The position numbers were made by a program, and so were the translations under genes. The notes beneath the pieces were generated by a model. It saw only the letters and a list, made by a program, of their open reading frames with translations, did not search any database and was not told the origin of the DNA. Shown one piece after another: positions 1-4,998 of a stretch of 10,386 bases of DNA (positions are counted from its first letter, which is position 1; each line of letters opens with the position of its first letter). This DNA is from an uncultured Bacteroides sp. (GTDB lineage Bacteria > Bacteroidota > Bacteroidia > Bacteroidales > Bacteroidaceae). The stretch is taken from NCBI RefSeq assembly GCF_949298305.1, contig NZ_CASFWU010000129.1, forward strand, positions 1 through 10,386, given 5' to 3'.

Positions 1-2157
1 AGCTACAGCGGACTGCTGTGCATCGACCTGGACCATACCGACGAACGTACGGACGAAATCGTACGCCGCGTCAGCACCTTGCCTTGGGTGGTGGCTGCCT
101 TCCGCAGCATCTCGGGCAACGGCCTGAAGGTGGTGGCGCGCGTCAGCCCCGACGATGCCGCCCGCAACTACCGCGCCCTCTATGCGGCGGTGGGAAGTGC
201 CGTGAGCACCTGTGCCGCCCATCCTTACGACGAGCATTGCCGCATCCTGACCCAGCCCTGCTACTACTCCTGGGACCCCGCTGCCTGGTATGCCCCCGAA
301 GCCGGGGTCTTTCTCTTTGTACCCGCCGCCGAAGCGGGCAGCGATGCCGATGCGGCGGACATTCCCTCTCCGGTCCCCGCCGCCGAAGCCTCCGCACAGG
401 GCGCAACGCCGGCTACCGCGCCGGGCTTCCTCGAACAGTTTGTCAGCGACTTCGAGCACCGTCATCCCTTCGTCCGGGGCGGACGGAACGACGTCGCACT
501 GAAACTGGGGCACGCCGCCCGTCGTAAAGGTTTTTCGGCATCCGAACTGGAACGTCTCATCCAGGTCTTCAGCTACCGCCATGCTTCGGACGATTTTACG
601 TCCGACGACATACGTTCGCGCGTACTGTCTGGCTATCAGTATGTTGACCGGTTTCCACCGGCCGACGTTTCCGGTGCGAGGGCTCATTTTAGGGCTCAGG
701 CTCACTATGAGCCTTCCCCACGGGGCCAGGCGCCAGCCGATGCAGACGATTTGTTGGAAAATAATGAAGCGCTCATGGCTTCCGTCCCCCTCATTCCCGA
801 TGTGGTCTACGACACGCTGCCCCCGCTGCTGGTGCGGTGTGTGGAGCCTGCCTGCAACCTCCACGAACGCGACTTCCTGCTGACAGGGGCGCTCAACAGT
901 TGCAGCGCGCTGCTGACGGGTGTGCGCTTCGTCTACAAGGGAGTGGAACACTCGCCTCACTTCTACCTGGCCGTAGTGGCGCCCGCCGGTACGGGGAAGG
1001 GCGTGATAGCCTTCACCGCCTCGCTGCTCGATGCTACCGAAGACTGGTATGCCCGCTGCCGCGAGGAGCAGCAGGAGGCTGCCGACGAAGCACGTACCCT
1101 GTGGGAACTGGAAATGGCCGAGGCACGCAAGCAGCATCGCAAGCCCAACGCCGACCTGCGCCCGTCCAAGCCCGTGCTGCAGTACTTCAAGCTGCCGGCC
1201 ACCATCAGCAAAAGCCGGCTGATAGAGAGCCTGGCGGCTTCGGGACAGGTGGGGTGTGCCATGGCCACTACGGAGATGGCCACCCTGTGCGACGCCATCG
1301 GCACCGACTACGGCCACTTCGAGGACATCCTGCTGAAGGCTGCCCACCACGAGGAGGTGGGGTCGTCGTACAAGGTGGACGGGGCACCGCTCGTGGCACG
1401 TCGTCCGCGGTTGTCGCTCGTCATGTCGGGCACGCCCGAACAGTTCTGCGCCTTTTTCCGTTCGCTGGAGTCGGGGCTCTACAGCCGCTTTGCCGTGTGC
1501 ACCCGGCCGCCGGCAGTGCAGTGGGAGTCGTGTGCGCCCGACGACGCACAGACCGACCGCTACAGCCACTTCCGCCGCCTGAGCGAGGAGCTGCTGCCCG
1601 TCCACCTGGGATTGCTGAAAAGCCCTACGCGGGTCACCTTCAGCCCCGCACAGTGGCGCGAGCACACGGCCTGCTTCAGCCGCCTGCTGGCCGATGCCCA
1701 TGCCGAGGGGCGCGATGCCGTGCTGGGCATCATCTTCCGCCACGGCCTGCTGGCCATGCGCTTGGCAGCGCTGTTCACGGCCTTCCGCAAGTGGGACGGC
1801 TTCCGCCAGGCGCCCGAGTACCGCTGCACGGACACCGACTTCCGCAACGCCCTGCTCATCACGCAGACGCTGCTGGAGCACAGCCTGCTGCTCTGCTCCA
1901 CCCTGCCGGACAGCGCGCGGCCCGTCGTGGCGCTGCAACGTCCCCACCGGATAGCGGGCGTGCTGGAGTCGCTGCCTGAGAAATTCTCGTACAAACAGTT
2001 TGTCGACGCAGCCGGTCTCGCAGGCATTCCGCTGAGCTCGGCCAAACGCATGCTCCGCAAGGCTGTGCAGTCCGAACTGCTTGTAAAAGAGGAAGATGGC
2101 TATCGGAAACCGCCAACCGAACCCGTGGAGAAGGCTCATAGTGAGCCTGAGCCCTAA
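1..2157 (+). CDS. VirE N-terminal (BT4734-like) / DUF3987 primase-helicase-like protein, 5' partial
   Basis: The frame is open from base 1, so the true start lies left of the window; 718 residues are visible. Residues 1-45 match the VirE-N/BT4734 primase-like domain, with a DxD in LCIDLDH (9-11) and the SGNGLKVV motif (38-45). Residues about 142-214 are helical and resemble a primase C-terminal region. A low-complexity linker (about 215-255) follows, then a DUF3987 helicase-like ATPase: Walker A APAGTGKG at 327-334, an acidic ATTEM segment near 422, MSGTPEQF near 475 and a possible arginine-finger GLYSRF near 492. This fusion is typical of Bacteroidales accessory regions. By family it should be a cytoplasmic DNA-processing or replication protein, but its substrate is unknown. 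The gene is far more GC-rich than the RHS genes. Two oddities: a 48-bp palindromic element sits in frame in the linker, and its inverted copy supplies the last codons and the stop. Domain identity is firm; role is inferred. Confidence 0.88.
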   Translation, partial: SYSGLLCIDLDHTDERTDEIVRRVSTLPWVVAAFRSISGNGLKVVARVSPDDAARNYRALYAAVGSAVSTCAAHPYDEHCRILTQPCYYSWDPAAWYAPEAGVFLFVPAAEAGSDADAADIPSPVPAAEASAQGATPATAPGFLEQFVSDFEHRHPFVRGGRNDVALKLGHAARRKGFSASELERLIQVFSYRHASDDFTSDDIRSRVLSGYQYVDRFPPADVSGARAHFRAQAHYEPSPRGQAPADADDLLENNEALMASVPLIPDVVYDTLPPLLVRCVEPACNLHERDFLLTGALNSCSALLTGVRFVYKGVEHSPHFYLAVVAPAGTGKGVIAFTASLLDATEDWYARCREEQQEAADEARTLWELEMAEARKQHRKPNADLRPSKPVLQYFKLPATISKSRLIESLAASGQVGCAMATTEMATLCDAIGTDYGHFEDILLKAAHHEEVGSSYKVDGAPLVARRPRLSLVMSGTPEQFCAFFRSLESGLYSRFAVCTRPPAVQWESCAPDDAQTDRYSHFRRLSEELLPVHLGLLKSPTRVTFSPAQWREHTACFSRLLADAHAEGRDAVLGIIFRHGLLAMRLAALFTAFRKWDGFRQAPEYRCTDTDFRNALLITQTLLEHSLLLCSTLPDSARPVVALQRPHRIAGVLESLPEKFSYKQFVDAAGLAGIPLSSAKRMLRKAVQSELLVKEEDGYRKPPTEPVEKAHSEPEP
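677..724 (+). repeat. 48-bp palindromic element, copy 1, in frame inside the primase-helicase linker
   Basis: This 48-bp block recurs as its reverse complement at 2122-2169 with a single mismatch; identity stops abruptly at both ends. It iterates GGCTCA and contains the hairpin GGCTCA-CTA-TGAGCC. It is read in frame as AHFRAQAHYEPSPRG, a charged segment unlike the rest of the linker. It could be a palindromic mobile element tolerated in a linker, or one arm of an invertible segment. Confidence 0.85.
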
Positions 2158-2169
2158 AATGAGCCCTCG
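2122..2169 (-). repeat. 48-bp palindromic element, inverted copy 2, overlapping the primase-helicase stop codon
   Basis: This is the reverse complement of 677-724 with 47 of 48 positions identical. It supplies the final codons (KAHSEPEP) and the TAA stop of the primase-helicase gene, and runs 12 bp past it. The two copies bracket about 1.4 kb that encodes the whole DUF3987 domain. Confidence 0.85.
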
Positions 2170-2220
2170 GCAGCTGCCGGACACAGCCGCCGGATGGTGA
2201 AATTTCCGGACACCGGTTCG

Positions 2221-2355
2221 CCACGGAGTACACAGAGTCCCACAGAGAAAAAAATTAAATCTGTGTTATCCGCGTCATCTGCGTCTGAAAAATGTACCAT
2301 CCGCATGGTCATTAGCACATTTGCACATTTGCACATTTGCACATTAGCACATTGC
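2221..2355 (+). repeat. Intergenic repeat, copy A
   Basis: It starts with CCACGGAG and a CACAGAG doublet, then an A-rich run, a conserved core (TGTTATCCGCGTCATCTGCG) and a second core beginning CTGAAAAATGTACC, and ends in GCACATTT-type iterations. Its first 105 bp match the reverse complement of 4262-4366 at roughly 90% identity by eye. It fills the gap before the DUF4248 gene. It appears non-coding: both-strand frames through it are short and low-complexity. Confidence 0.8.
2315..2354 (+). repeat. 8-bp tandem repeat (GCACATTT/A/G), five units
   Basis: Five contiguous units (GCACATTT three times, then GCACATTA, GCACATTG) end 30 bp before the DUF4248 start. Looser versions of the same unit occur on the other strand in copy B (4222-4275). 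Unit number could vary between strains. Confidence 0.85.
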
Positions 2356-2384
2356 CCCATTAACAACTTAAAAACTCAAACGCT

Positions 2385-2639
2385 ATGAAACCCGAATTGA
2401 TTCCCGACGAAGGAGCCGACCGCCCCTTCGTCATCCGGCCCTACCGTAAGGCCGAATTTGCCCAACTCTACTTTCCCGACCTCACGCCCCGCTGTGCGTT
2501 GCGCAAGCTCCACCGCTGGATAGAACGCAGCGATGCCTTGCGCCGTGCGCTCTACGAGGAAGGTCCTGAAGGACGCAACGAGCAGACCTTCAGCCGCCGT
2601 CAGGTAGAGCTGCTGGTCCGCCACTTCGACGAGCCCTGA
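2385..2639 (+). CDS. DUF4248 domain-containing protein
   Basis: An 84-residue protein that fits the DUF4248 family over its whole length. Diagnostic features are FVIRPYRKAEFAQLYFPDL near the start, then PRCALRKLHRWIE, and a C-terminal FSRRQVELLVRHFDEP segment. The family's biochemical role is unknown; its small basic helical make-up would suit DNA or protein binding, which is inference. In Bacteroidales it usually lies beside VirE/DUF3987 and HU-related genes, exactly as here. The ATG has no Shine-Dalgarno but an A-rich leader (ACTTAAAAACTCAAACGCT), normal for this phylum. It is separated from the primase-helicase gene by a repeat-filled gap of about 230 bp and followed 38 bp later by a strong hairpin, so it may be its own transcription unit. 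Confidence 0.88.
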   Translation: MKPELIPDEGADRPFVIRPYRKAEFAQLYFPDLTPRCALRKLHRWIERSDALRRALYEEGPEGRNEQTFSRRQVELLVRHFDEP

Positions 2640-2677
2640 CTCCACACCGTTTGTTGTGTGCCGTTACAAACAATCCG

Positions 2678-2708
2678 ACGCCCCGCCACAAGCAATGTGG
2701 CGGGGCGT
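2678..2708 (+). terminator. Hairpin terminator after the DUF4248 gene
   Basis: A perfect 13-bp GC-rich stem (ACGCCCCGCCACA with TGTGGCGGGGCGT) encloses a 5-nt loop (AGCAA), 38 bp after the DUF4248 stop. The following tract (TACGTTT) is only weakly T-rich, so efficiency is uncertain. Its place between convergent genes suits a terminator, possibly acting in both directions. Confidence 0.7.
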
Positions 2709-2885
2709 TACGTTTAATGTGCCCGTACAGTGAATACATTTTCATACGAAAAGTTACGCAGATTATCTCCGAACGGCAGGTAAGGCCTGCTTCCCATCTA
2801 TTCGCTCTGTGGTAATCCGGGTAATTTTGTATTGAAGCAGTAGCAGCCTATGTGGCATTAAAAGTGCAGATGGGTATGTGTACGT

Positions 2886-2913
2886 GTAGAGACGCAAAAT
2901 TTTGCGTCTCTAC
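2886..2913. repeat. Perfect 28-bp palindrome
   Basis: The arm GTAGAGACGCAAAA is followed directly by its exact reverse complement, with no spacer and no mismatch. It lies 48 bp past the stop of the minus-strand gene. As RNA it would form a hairpin on either strand, but no T-run follows. Similar GTAGAGACGC palindromes are scattered in many bacterial genomes (my recollection), suggesting a dispersed element rather than a locus-specific operator. Confidence 0.75.
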
Positions 2914-2961
2914 GATGTTTGTGTAAATGTATGATAATCAGATGTCTATGAGACTATATGT

Positions 2962-3267
2962 TTACTTTTCTTTCTTCCTGTCCTCCCGCGCCTTCTCCGT
3001 GCGCTTGCTGATTTTGTCAATCTCGCGGCGGATGCGCTTCAGTTCGCGCAGGGCGTTGTAGCTTACTTCGCGGTGTTCTTCGTTAATCTCCTTGAGGCGG
3101 GCCAGCATGGCGCGCAATTCGCGTAGTTCGTAGATGTCGGTGGTGGGCTGTTTGGGGGCTGGAAAAGCCGGGATTTCTTTTCCTCCCTTCTTCGGAATGC
3201 GAAAGAGAATGAACGCCAGTGCCAGCACAACCATCAGTGCCGGCACGATAATCAGTGTCAGTGTCAT
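2962..3267 (-). CDS. Hypothetical small membrane-anchored coiled-coil protein
   Basis: Not recognised as a named family. The predicted 101-residue protein has one hydrophobic N-terminal segment (about residues 3-22, LTLIIVPALMVVLALAFILF) followed at once by basic residues RIPKKGGK, so the rest should be cytoplasmic. A proline-rich spacer (about 30-42) leads to a long heptad-like charged helix (about 45-101) ending in a Lys/Arg/Glu-rich tail, typical of a coiled coil. I chose the ATG at 3267; an in-frame TTG two codons earlier is less likely. No Shine-Dalgarno is visible. It is transcribed against its neighbours, converging with DUF4248 and diverging from the HU gene, so it is its own unit. 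Upstream, CAATTTTG (complement of 3301-3308) is one mismatch from the Bacteroides -7 box. Composition and clean structure argue for a real gene; function unknown. Confidence 0.75.
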   Translation of the reverse strand: MTLTLIIVPALMVVLALAFILFRIPKKGGKEIPAFPAPKQPTTDIYELRELRAMLARLKEINEEHREVSYNALRELKRIRREIDKISKRTEKAREDRKKEK

Positions 3268-3589
3268 TTTCAAGCTAAGTTTTTAAGTGTTTTCCGACTT
3301 CAAAATTGCAGTTGATGCGTTTTTTCAAGGGTGCCGAAGTAAATAAACGTTAAACGGTTCGTCCAAGTAGCACCCGTCCCGACACCGGTTGTCCCACCCT
3401 TGTCGGAAAGTTTGCGGACCTTTGCCTTGTCCACTTCCGGAGACCATGGACGCGGTTGGTGCACACCGCTTAACTTACTGATTCAGAGGAAATGCCTACA
3501 TCGGCAGGCCGGACAGGAGAAGGCTGCATCGGGCGGTTGTCATCCGCCGACGGTGATGCTCTCTGCAAACCGGTGATAAAGGTACTGAT

Positions 3590-3597
3590 TAATTTTG
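3590..3597 (+). promoter_or_regulatory. Candidate Bacteroides-type -7 box for the HU-related gene
   Basis: TAATTTTG matches the Bacteroides -7 consensus TAnnTTTG exactly and lies 92 bp before the HU start. No convincing TTTG -33 box is found at the usual 19-21 bp spacing, so this is a candidate only. Confidence 0.35.
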
Positions 3598-3676
3598 AAT
3601 GTACGCCAACGCTACTTCCGTTTTTTTCAGTCCTTCCTGCCTTTTTCGCATCCTCCTCATCACCCGAAAAAACAAG

Positions 3677-3683
3677 AAAGGAG
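3677..3683 (+). promoter_or_regulatory. Shine-Dalgarno site fixing the HU-related start
   Basis: AAAGGAG lies 6 bp before the ATG at 3690. Strong Shine-Dalgarno sites are uncommon in this phylum. It supports 3690 as the start over the upstream in-frame ATG at 3492. Confidence 0.7.
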
Positions 3684-3689
3684 ACTCGT

Positions 3690-4208
3690 ATGTCTGTCAC
3701 ATTCAAACGTGTCCAGCGGAAAAACCCGCAGGACCAGGCCGCACCGGCCAAGTACTACCCCCAACTGGTGGTGTGGGGAAAACCGGCCACGCTGGAAAGC
3801 CTCTCCATCCAGATGAAAGAAAAAAGCTCGCTCACACTGGGCGACATCCAGAGCGTACTCACCAACTTCGTTTCCGCCATGCGGACGGAGCTCTACAACG
3901 GCCATTCGGTCAGCATCGACGGCTTCGGGGTGTTCAGCCTCTCGGCCACAACCGAAGGCTCGGAACTGCGGAAGGACTGCACGGCGGAAAAAATCAAGGC
4001 GGTACGCATCAACTTCCGCGCATCGAGCGCCATCCGCCCCAACCTGGACACCTCGACCACCCGCGCCGAAGAACGCATCGACTTCGTAGACCTGGACACC
4101 AAGCTTCAGGAACTGAACATGACGCCCGACGACGGCGCCGACGATGAAGAAACACCCGGAGGCGGCTCCGGCGGTGGAGGCGGGGAGGATGACAACCCGA
4201 TCGGATGA
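3690..4208 (+). CDS. HU-related DNA-binding protein (HU/IHF superfamily, Bacteroidales-type)
   Basis: A 172-residue protein of the Bacteroidales HU-related family. The opening MSVTFKRVQRKNP and KYYPQLVVWG (21-30) are typical, as are a helical segment (46-70), the HU-like turn SIDGFGVFSLSA (75-86) and the strand AVRINFRAS (104-112). The family should bend or coat DNA in the cytoplasm as a dimer, though these divergent members are poorly studied. It is longer than a classic 90-residue HU because of an N-terminal extension and an acidic, glycine-rich tail (about 146-172, with GGGSGGGGGEDD) that looks disordered. In such loci the gene commonly precedes a T7-lysozyme-like amidase and a smalltalk gene, as here. 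Start chosen at 3690 because AAAGGAG sits 6 bp upstream and the family N-terminus begins there. Expression is probably from the long leader upstream. Confidence 0.88.
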   Translation: MSVTFKRVQRKNPQDQAAPAKYYPQLVVWGKPATLESLSIQMKEKSSLTLGDIQSVLTNFVSAMRTELYNGHSVSIDGFGVFSLSATTEGSELRKDCTAEKIKAVRINFRASSAIRPNLDTSTTRAEERIDFVDLDTKLQELNMTPDDGADDEETPGGGSGGGGGEDDNPIG

Positions 4209-4221
4209 GGGATGGGCTAAG

Positions 4222-4366
4222 GTGTGAATGTGCAAATGTGATAATGTGCTAATGTGAGAATGTGCAAATGGGCTAATGGCCATGCGGATGGTACATTTTT
4301 CAGCCGCAGATGACGCGGATAACACGGACTAAATTTTTCCTCTGTGGAACTCTGTGTCCTCCGTGG
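4222..4366 (-). repeat. Intergenic repeat, copy B (inverted relative to copy A)
   Basis: The reverse complement of 4262-4366 matches 2221-2324 at roughly 90% identity, including both conserved cores and the CCACGGAG end; the rest (4222-4261) is an imperfect CACATT-type iteration. It fills the gap between the HU-related gene and the amidase remnant. Since A and B point in opposite directions relative to the genes, a shared promoter role is unlikely; a dispersed repeat or a recombination site fits better. Confidence 0.8.
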
Positions 4367-4379
4367 TGCCCCCCCACCT

Positions 4380-4408
4380 CAACCTAAAACCCTAAACTCT
4401 AAACCCTC
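4380..4408 (+). repeat. Short AACCCTAAA-like iteration before the amidase remnant
   Basis: Imperfect repeats of the AACC(C)TAAA type fill the leader just before the amidase start. Such low-complexity leaders are common in Bacteroides; no Shine-Dalgarno is present. Function not evident. Confidence 0.5.
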
Positions 4409-4414
4409 AAAAAA

Positions 4415-4793
4415 ATGCGAAGAATTGATTACATCGTCATCCATTGCAGCGCCACCCGTGAGGGCCACGTCCTCACCCCCGAGGCGCTGGACCGGGAGCA
4501 CCGTCGCCGCGGCTACCGCATGACGGGCTACCACTACTACATCCGCCGCGACGGGACCACCGTCGTCACCCGCCCACTGGAGCTTGCAGGGGCGCACGTG
4601 AAAGGCTACAACAAGCACTCCATCGGCATCTGCTACGAAGGCGGACTGGACGCCCAGGGCCAACCCAAGGACACCCAACGTCCGCGTCTGCGGACACCGC
4701 GACCTCAGCCCCGACCTGGACCGCAACGGAACGGTCGAGGCATGGGAGTGGGTGAAGGCGTGCCCGTGCTTCGAGGTGGCGAAGGAGCTGTGA
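4415..4793 (+). pseudogene. N-acetylmuramoyl-L-alanine amidase (T7-lysozyme-like, Amidase_2), internal deletion with frameshift
   Basis: The first 87 codons are a good Amidase_2 N-terminal part: YIVIHCSAT (6-14, with the first zinc-ligand His10), RRGYRMTGYHYYIRRDG (31-47) and SIGICYEGGLDAQGQPKDT (69-87). The family then continues through about 20-24 residues to GHRDLSPDL. Here the reading frame instead enters an unrelated Arg/Pro-rich tail ending at 4816, while the proper end (VCGHRDLSPDLDRNG, then WEWVKACPCFEVAKEL and a stop at 4791-4793) is found in the +1 frame from about 4674. The best explanation is loss of about 60 bases around 4674-4678, not a multiple of three. The in-frame product lacks the second and third zinc ligands (the His of GHRD and the Cys of ACPC), so it should be inactive. 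Intact homologues cleave peptidoglycan amide bonds and resemble phage endolysins. No signal peptide is present. Confidence 0.82.
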
Positions 4794-4797
4794 GGAA

Positions 4798-4832
4798 AAT
4801 GAAGAATGAAGAATGAGGAATGAAGAATGGAG
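4798..4832 (+). repeat. 7-bp tandem repeat (AATGAAG-type), five units
   Basis: AATGAAG, AATGAAG, AATGAGG, AATGAAG and AATGGAG follow each other directly after the amidase remnant's ancestral stop. It forms part of the gap before the smalltalk gene. Confidence 0.75.
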
Positions 4833-4902
4833 GCAAGTGGGTAGTAAACGAGGGCTACGAGGCTTACGGAAACTTCGGCAGCTAAAGCCCTTCATCCCCT
4901 CG

Positions 4903-4964
4903 TCAACTTGTCAACTCGTCAACTTGTCAACTCGTCAACTTGTCAACTCGTCAACTTGTCAACT
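4903..4964 (+). repeat. Tandem repeat TCAACTTG/TCAACTCG (16-bp period, about 3.9 copies)
   Basis: Eight-base units alternate strictly between TCAACTTG and TCAACTCG, giving a 16-bp period with nearly four copies and no mismatch. It ends 16 bp before the Shine-Dalgarno of the smalltalk gene. Perfect short tandem repeats of this kind are prone to copy-number change by slippage. Confidence 0.9.
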
Positions 4965-4980
4965 ACTATCAACCGCATCG

Positions 4981-4990
4981 AAAGGAGGTG
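4981..4990 (+). promoter_or_regulatory. Near-ideal Shine-Dalgarno of the smalltalk gene
   Basis: AAAGGAGGTG is complementary over 10 nt to the usual 3' end of 16S rRNA (CACCUCCUUU) and lies 8 bp before the ATG at 4999. This is strikingly strong for a phylum that seldom uses Shine-Dalgarno pairing. Confidence 0.85.
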
Positions 4991-4998
4991 TGAAAATT

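Larger units (their letters stand above)
2640..2961. other. Intergenic region between two converging genes, without a gene
   Basis: I find no credible coding frame on either strand. Contents: a small hairpin (GTTTGT at 2649-2654 with ACAAAC at 2666-2671), a strong terminator-type hairpin at 2678-2708, AT-rich sequence without a recognisable motif, and a perfect palindrome at 2886-2913. It separates the ends of the DUF4248 gene (+) and the TM/coiled-coil gene (-), so terminators are expected here. Confidence 0.7.
3268..3689. other. Divergent intergenic region and long leader of the HU-related gene
   Basis: About 420 bp separate the starts of the two divergent genes. The HU frame stays open upstream to an ATG at 3492, but that extension is low in family character and is probably leader rather than protein. 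Visible elements: a short stem (CCGACA at 3379-3384 with TGTCGG at 3401-3406), a possible imperfect stem around 3540-3557, a -7-like box TAATTTTG at 3590-3597, a T-rich tract near 3620-3650, and a Shine-Dalgarno just before the HU start. No RNA gene is recognised. Confidence 0.55.

Noticed and set aside
837..1979. Long alternative plus-strand frame inside the primase-helicase gene
   Set aside because: It is Arg/Gly/Pro-rich and overlaps the well-supported DUF3987 frame; long shadow frames are expected in such GC-rich DNA.
2154..2366. Small minus-strand gene in the first intergenic repeat
   Set aside because: The translation is made of low-complexity repeat (QCANVQMCKCANV) and is explained by the tandem GCACATTT units.
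3417..3424. GACCTTTG as the HU promoter -7 box
   Set aside because: It lacks the T of TAnnTTTG and has no -33 box at proper spacing; TAATTTTG at 3590 is a better match.
3492..3689. N-terminal extension of the HU-related protein
   Set aside because: The family N-terminus and a Shine-Dalgarno both point to 3690; the upstream part lacks family character. Kept only as a leader question.
3660..4325. Minus-strand frame opposite the HU-related gene
   Set aside because: Its start lies in the low-complexity repeat and the rest mirrors the HU coding sequence; no independent support.
4903..4964. CRISPR array
   Set aside because: The units are 8/16 bp and contiguous, with no unique spacers and no cas gene nearby; it is a simple tandem repeat.
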